54,767 bases of DNA from DASQFQ01 sp038327685 (GTDB lineage: Bacteria; Actinomycetota; Thermoleophilia; Solirubrobacterales; Solirubrobacteraceae). How positions within the stretch are numbered: position 1 is the stretch's first letter; each line of letters opens with the position of its first letter. A program made the translations under genes and the position numbers. The DNA is taken from the NCBI GenBank assembly GCA_038327685.1, contig JBBQLH010000013.1, positions 1 to 54,767 on the forward strand, written 5' to 3'. The notes under the pieces are model-generated. The model worked only from the letters and a program-made list of their open reading frames with translations, did not search any database and had not been told where the DNA came from. This document shows, in pieces, positions 50,909-54,767 of this stretch.

Positions 50909-52042
50909 TCAGGGTTGGATCTGCCGCTCCCAGCTGAACGGGCCGAAGGCCGAGGGCCCGTTCGGGTGGTGTGCCTTCGGGTCGACCCTCAGCTTCAGCC
51001 ACTCGAGCGGGAACGTGCTGCCGTGCACGACCACCTGGTGGAAGTCCGGCACGTGATAGCCGGGATGGACGAAGTCCAGCGAGTACGAGCCCGAGAGCGG
51101 GTTGTCGGAGAGGTAGATGTGCGAGTCGCCGTTGAACATCAGCACCGGCCGGCCGAGGCGGGTCGTGTGCGACGCGAGGCGTTCCACGAACGGCTCATAG
51201 GCGGCCTCGTGCTCGGGCCCGAGCTCGTTGTCCCACATGTCGGCCTGCGCGCCGACGACGACGCCCTTGATGCCGTGGTCGAGCTCGGCGAGCTTGAACG
51301 CGAGGTCGAGCCAGCGCAGGTCGGCGCCCGTCCGCTCGGCGATCTCCTGCTGCTGTGCCGGAGTCTGGGCCGGGGTCTTGTACCAGGGGTCGTTGTCGTT
51401 GTTGGAGCCGCCGGGGAGGTTGATCGTCACGAACAGCACGCCGGACTGGACCCACAGGACGTTCTCGACGTACTTGGCGTCGGAGCGATGGGCGCGATCG
51501 AAGACGGGCGCGAACTGCGACTGTGAGAGCACGAACTTCTTCCGCGCGCCCAGCGTGACGCCCGGGGTGCGGAAGAAGATCGAGCGGATGAGGTCGAGGT
51601 TCGCGATCGGGTCGCCCTTCGCGTAGCCGACGGGGTTGCCGCCGGCGTCGACCTCGTAGTCGATCTGGTTCGTGGTGGGGTTGTAGACACCGCCGCCCTC
51701 GGCCTTCTTGTGGCAGTCTGTCCACTCGTTGTCGCCGGGCGTGTACACGAGCGGATCCTGGAATCGCGACCAGAGGTCGAAGATCGACTGGTCGTAGGCC
51801 TGGGTGCAGAACTGCTTGCCCGAGTGGAGGTCGCCCACGTCCAGGACGAGCGAGACGTCGGGATCGGCGTTGATGGACGCGATGAACGCAGGGGTGGCAT
51901 CGAACTGCGCCGTGTCGGCCGGGTTGACGCCGTACGGCGAGTCGCCGTAGACGGCCACGTAGAGGGGCCTGGCCGCGGCTGCCCCGACCTGCGAGAGGGT
52001 GAGCGCCGCGGCGAGCGCGCTGAGCGCGAGTAGCTTCCTCAT
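50909..52042 (-). CDS. Secreted metallophosphoesterase-like protein
   Basis: A 377-residue protein with a signal peptide (MRKLLALSALAAALTLSQVGAAAA). Motifs in order are VAVYGDSPYG, LVLDVGDLHSG, TPGDNEWTDC and LMFNGDSHIYLSDNP, the calcineurin-like metal-ligand order with Asp/Asn/His substitutions. It may hydrolyse phosphate esters outside the cell. It lies 37 bases after the PhoX-like gene and is probably transcribed with it, as no promoter-like element is visible between. Confidence 0.8.
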   Translation of the reverse strand: MRKLLALSALAAALTLSQVGAAAARPLYVAVYGDSPYGVNPADTAQFDATPAFIASINADPDVSLVLDVGDLHSGKQFCTQAYDQSIFDLWSRFQDPLVYTPGDNEWTDCHKKAEGGGVYNPTTNQIDYEVDAGGNPVGYAKGDPIANLDLIRSIFFRTPGVTLGARKKFVLSQSQFAPVFDRAHRSDAKYVENVLWVQSGVLFVTINLPGGSNNDNDPWYKTPAQTPAQQQEIAERTGADLRWLDLAFKLAELDHGIKGVVVGAQADMWDNELGPEHEAAYEPFVERLASHTTRLGRPVLMFNGDSHIYLSDNPLSGSYSLDFVHPGYHVPDFHQVVVHGSTFPLEWLKLRVDPKAHHPNGPSAFGPFSWERQIQP

Positions 52043-52079
52043 ACCGGCTCCAGACGTTCGAAACGGCCGAGGGCCGACG

Positions 52080-53765
52080 CTATCCGTGGCGAGCGGCGTC
52101 GCGGGCATTTTTCGACAGCGCAGCCACCGAGACGACCTCGAACGTCGAGTTGTCGCCGTGCTGCTGGGTGTAGAACCAGCGCCACCCGTCGCGGAACAGG
52201 GTCGGCGTCCGCGCGCCCAGGATGCCTGCGGAACTCGGGTCGCCGTCGGAGACGGCCACGCCGGTGATCTCGTTGTCGCCGTCGTTCTTGCCGAAGCCGG
52301 CCTTGTCGGCGTCGATCGTCGCCGACGCGTCGCGCCCCTCGGCCAGCCACCGGACCGGCCCACGGTTCGGCTTGGAGTAATCCGTGCCGAGGTCGAATAC
52401 GAAGCCGGAATCGAGGGCGTCGCGCTGCGAGTGCAGCGTGTCGCCGGCGTCCTCGACGAACGTGACCTTGTCACGCGACAGGAACGCGCCGTTGTCGAGG
52501 CCGGTGTGCTGCTGGTCGCCGTAGTAGGCCAGCGTGAGCTTCCCGGTCATCGCCGACGGGCTGCTCTGACGGAGCTTCTGGATGACGCCCCAGCCGCCCG
52601 CCGTGGGGTTCTCCGGGCTCGTCGCGTTCGTGTCACCCGTCTCCGCGAAGACGAACTCCGAGAAGTGCGAGCCGGGCCGGAAGATCCCGTTCTCGGGCCG
52701 CTTGAACGGCGTCGCGTGCGCGGCCTTCGCCGCGGTGTTCGCGTTGAACGGCGCGTCGCCGTCCGTCGCCGTGTCATGGACCTTGATCCAGCGGGTGGCG
52801 AGCTCGTTGCCGTAGGAGTGGTCCTCGACCTGGTCGGGAGCCTGCAGCGCCGTCTGAGACTCGAACGTGATCGGCTGGCCGCTGTGGTTGGAGACCTGCA
52901 GCGCCTGCAGCTGCCCGTGGTGCAGGTCTCCCGGGTGGCGCGGGACGTAGCGGTAGACGAACGAGTTCGGCAGCTTGGCGGTGGTCCCGGCCTTGCCCGA
53001 CCCGCCGATGTCCTCGACGATCCAGAGGTTGCCGCCGGAGTCGTTCTGGATGCCCTCATAGCCTCCGCGCCCGAGCGCGCCTGAGACGTCCTCGACGGTC
53101 GAGGGGAAGTCGGCGGTCGCGGCGTAGGTCGGCGCGCTCGCGTTCTCGGTCGTGAACAGCAGGCGCCGGGCGAACGGGTCCCAGGTCGAGCCGTCGATCG
53201 TGTTGATCGGCTGGCCCGTGTCGTCCTCCGTGGCCATCAGCGTCACGCGGTGCTGCGCGTCGGCGTCGAGGTTGATGCGCGAGATGTACCCGCGCTTCTT
53301 CCCGCCCACCGTCGCGCCCGCCTCATGGCCCTGATAGAGGAAGCGCGTGCCGTAGTCGTAGGAGCCGTCCGGCCCTGACAGCCCGTGCTTGAACTCGAGA
53401 TAGGTGTTCTTGTCGGGCTCGGTCTTCTGCGCCTCGGTCGGGTTCGCCGTGGTCGGCAGCATCTGCGGGAACTGCGCGTCGTCGGCGCTCGGGACGTCGT
53501 TCTCGTAGCCGTAGAAGGAAACGATGTCCTTCGGGTTCTCGAGCCGGGTGGAGCCCTGGGCCCACGTGACCGGCTGGAGCTCTGCGGAGAGCCGCGACGC
53601 CGGTGCGTAGCCCGCCGCCCTCTGATCGGCGGTCGGCACGTGCGACAGGCGCGGGCCGTGTGACGGATCCGCCCATCCGAGGGCGGCGAACCCGGTGCCG
53701 CAGACCGCCGCCGCGATGACGGCGCCGGCCGACGCCGCGCGCTTGCTGAGCTTGATCGTTGGCAC
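52080..53765 (-). CDS. PhoX-like (DUF839) exported phosphatase
   Basis: A 561-residue protein with an N-terminal hydrophobic signal (AASAGAVIAAAVCGTGFAALGWA). The body has DUF839/PhoX features: NTYLEFKHGLSGPDGSYDYGTRFLYQGHE, YISRINLDADAQHRVTL, DGSTWDPFARRLLFTTE, GGYEGIQNDSGGNLWIVEDIGG, and NGIFRPGSHFSEFVFAETGDTN. PhoX enzymes are calcium/iron phosphatases. Whether this one keeps the cofactor ligands needs alignment. A PHO-box-like repeat precedes it. Confidence 0.8.
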   Translation of the reverse strand: MPTIKLSKRAASAGAVIAAAVCGTGFAALGWADPSHGPRLSHVPTADQRAAGYAPASRLSAELQPVTWAQGSTRLENPKDIVSFYGYENDVPSADDAQFPQMLPTTANPTEAQKTEPDKNTYLEFKHGLSGPDGSYDYGTRFLYQGHEAGATVGGKKRGYISRINLDADAQHRVTLMATEDDTGQPINTIDGSTWDPFARRLLFTTENASAPTYAATADFPSTVEDVSGALGRGGYEGIQNDSGGNLWIVEDIGGSGKAGTTAKLPNSFVYRYVPRHPGDLHHGQLQALQVSNHSGQPITFESQTALQAPDQVEDHSYGNELATRWIKVHDTATDGDAPFNANTAAKAAHATPFKRPENGIFRPGSHFSEFVFAETGDTNATSPENPTAGGWGVIQKLRQSSPSAMTGKLTLAYYGDQQHTGLDNGAFLSRDKVTFVEDAGDTLHSQRDALDSGFVFDLGTDYSKPNRGPVRWLAEGRDASATIDADKAGFGKNDGDNEITGVAVSDGDPSSAGILGARTPTLFRDGWRWFYTQQHGDNSTFEVVSVAALSKNARDAARHG

Positions 53766-53841
53766 GAAGGTTTCCTCCCGAGACGGGGCGCCGGCGGCGC
53801 CGATCGTGGTCGGTGGAGACGCTAGGCAGCGGCGAGCGGCC

Positions 53842-53863
53842 GCATGTAACCGCCCGGTGACCG
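53842..53863 (-). promoter_or_regulatory. Possible PHO box before the PhoX-like gene
   Basis: On the minus strand two adjacent 11-mers, CGGTCACCGGG and CGGTTACATGC, share seven positions with 11-bp spacing, resembling degenerate PhoP-binding direct repeats (GTTCA core). They lie about 80-100 bases before the start at 53765. Confidence 0.4.
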
Positions 53864-53867
53864 GCGC

Positions 53868-54695
53868 TCAGGCCAGTACGGGCAGCGAGGGGGCCGGCTC
53901 GGCGGCCCGCTCGGGCACCGGCGCGACGGCCGGCGGGTCCAGTGGCTCGGCCGAGAACCGGTAGCCGATCCCGAAGTGCGTGTGGATGTAGCGCCAGCGC
54001 GGCGAGGCCTTCTCGAGCTTCTGGCGGAGCTTTCGCACGAACACGTCGACCGAGCGGTCGCCGCGGACCATCGTGTAGCCCCACAGGCGCGAGTAGATTT
54101 CCTCGCGCTCGAGCACGCGGCCCTCGGCCGCGGCGAGCAGCTCGATCAGCTCGAACTCGCGGCGGGTGAGGTCGAGGCTCGAACCGGCGACGAACGCCTG
54201 GAAGCGGTCGGAGCGGATCTCGACCTCGCCGGCCATCACCGGCTTGGCCTCGGTCGCGCGCCCGCTCGGACGCCGGCGCCGGCGCACGACGCTCTGCACG
54301 CGCGCGATCACCTCCTCCGGGTGGCAGGGCTTGGTGATCCAGTCGTCTGCGCCCAGTCGCAGCCCACGCACGCGTTGAGCGACGGTGGACGGCCCGGTGC
54401 AGACGACGATGCCGAGGTCGGGAAGCGCTCCGCACAGCCGCTCCAGCCACTCCCACGCCTGCGGGCCGAGCACGGCCAGGTCGACGACGAGCGCGCTCCG
54501 GCGCATCGCCACGATGGCCTCGGCGGGGACCGGGCTGGCGAGCACACGGTGCTCCCAGCCGAGCCGGTCCAAACGCTTGCTGAGGACCTGGATGAAGCCG
54601 CTGTCGCGGTCCAGCACGGCGATGCGCAGTGCGGCAGATACGCCCCCCTGGCCCGACGGCGCCGCCACGTCCGAGGCGGTGATGCTGTCCGTCAT
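53868..54695 (-). CDS. OmpR/PhoB-family response regulator
   Basis: A 275-residue regulator. The receiver (about 23-140) has LDRDS, the phospho-Asp in LVVDLAVLG, Thr in VVCTGPS and Lys in WITKP. The C-terminal winged helix (about 150-250) has DLTRREFELIELLAAAEGRVLEREEIYSRLWG and RSVDVFVRKLRQKLEKASPRWRYIHTHFGIGYRF. ATG 54695 (MTDSITASD) is chosen over GTG 54752. Neighbouring phosphatase genes suggest a phosphate-type regulator. The partner kinase is not in the window. Confidence 0.88.
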   Translation of the reverse strand: MTDSITASDVAAPSGQGGVSAALRIAVLDRDSGFIQVLSKRLDRLGWEHRVLASPVPAEAIVAMRRSALVVDLAVLGPQAWEWLERLCGALPDLGIVVCTGPSTVAQRVRGLRLGADDWITKPCHPEEVIARVQSVVRRRRRPSGRATEAKPVMAGEVEIRSDRFQAFVAGSSLDLTRREFELIELLAAAEGRVLEREEIYSRLWGYTMVRGDRSVDVFVRKLRQKLEKASPRWRYIHTHFGIGYRFSAEPLDPPAVAPVPERAAEPAPSLPVLA

Positions 54696-54744
54696 TGCGG
54701 GTGAGTCTAGGGCAACCCCTGGCATCGGGACCAATCCTGGGCGA

Positions 54745-54766
54745 ATCGTCACAGGATGTTCACAGG
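54745..54766 (-). promoter_or_regulatory. PHO-box-like 11-bp direct repeat before the OmpR-type regulator
   Basis: The plus-strand 11-mers ATCGTCACAGG (54745-54755) and ATGTTCACAGG (54756-54766) are adjacent and match at 9 of 11 positions, with the GTTCACAG core typical of actinobacterial PhoP repeats. They are 50-71 bases before ATG 54695, placing them for autoregulation. Confidence 0.55.
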
Positions 54767-54767
54767 G

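Noticed and set aside
1..54767. CRISPR array
   Set aside because: No regularly spaced repeats with unique spacers were seen on either strand; the only tandem repeats are the S/G codon units at 12960-13280.

Overview
The window is a very GC-rich chromosomal segment dominated by GTG/ATG starts and ATGA/GTGA-coupled genes. Gene content points to an actinobacterium, most likely Thermoleophilia/Solirubrobacterales. The signs are NarL-type kinase and regulator, a SARP receptor fusion, TadE/TadG proteins, an ECF sigma factor with an S/G-rich tail, DUF5996, DUF1622 and a ROK/carbohydrate ABC locus. There is no rRNA to prove this placement, so it is inference.

Layout: (1) 1-6680 is a decayed integrative element. 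It holds a terminal palindrome with TTATGCCGAG repeats, small accessory genes, an MFS transporter, a frameshifted zinc-ribbon protein, an XRE regulator and a tyrosine recombinase. (2) 6490-7076 is an IS110-family remnant that breaks a polysaccharide locus (6493-12871: truncated glycosyltransferase, phosphotransferase, heparinase-like lyase, GT4, NodB-like deacetylase). (3) 12830-21327 has an ECF sigma factor with a membrane segment and S/G tail, a Tat-type beta-propeller protein, a collapsed nitric oxide reductase locus, a YihY membrane protein, a histidine kinase, a FlgM-like anti-sigma factor and hypotheticals. (4) 21362-28783 is an amino-sugar/glycoside uptake and catabolism operon (SIS protein, ABC importer, GH4, GlcNAc-type kinase, ROK regulator), badly damaged by deletions and single-base frameshifts. 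(5) 28780-31636 encodes an FprA-like reductase and an SDR with a zinc knuckle. (6) 31658-40506 is a four-gene, fully overlapping operon: beta-rich protein, CHAT protease with zinc ribbons, giant TPR protein ending in a soluble FlhA-C-like domain, and a second FlhA-C-like protein fused to a YbjN/chaperone-like domain. It is bracketed by a second copy of the 3' end of the SDR gene. This is my best candidate for an undescribed system. (7) 40772-43809 has a DUF1622 protein and a TadE/TadG cluster that includes a TadG-M15-lytic transglycosylase fusion. (8) 43881-49545 has an RTX-like remnant, a SARP-TM-propeller-SBP5 receptor, a cupin and a small membrane protein. (9) 49814-54695 has a NarL regulator and a phosphate-type set (metallophosphoesterase, PhoX-like protein, OmpR-type regulator) with 11-bp direct repeats resembling PHO boxes.

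How the genes work together: region 4 would import and phosphorylate/hydrolyse amino sugars under ROK control. Region 9 looks like a phosphate-scavenging regulon. Region 6 looks like a self-contained cytosolic protease/scaffold system.

Caution: at least ten genes have one-base frameshifts or lost internal segments. Some may be sequencing or assembly errors rather than biology, so gene-loss claims need raw-read support.
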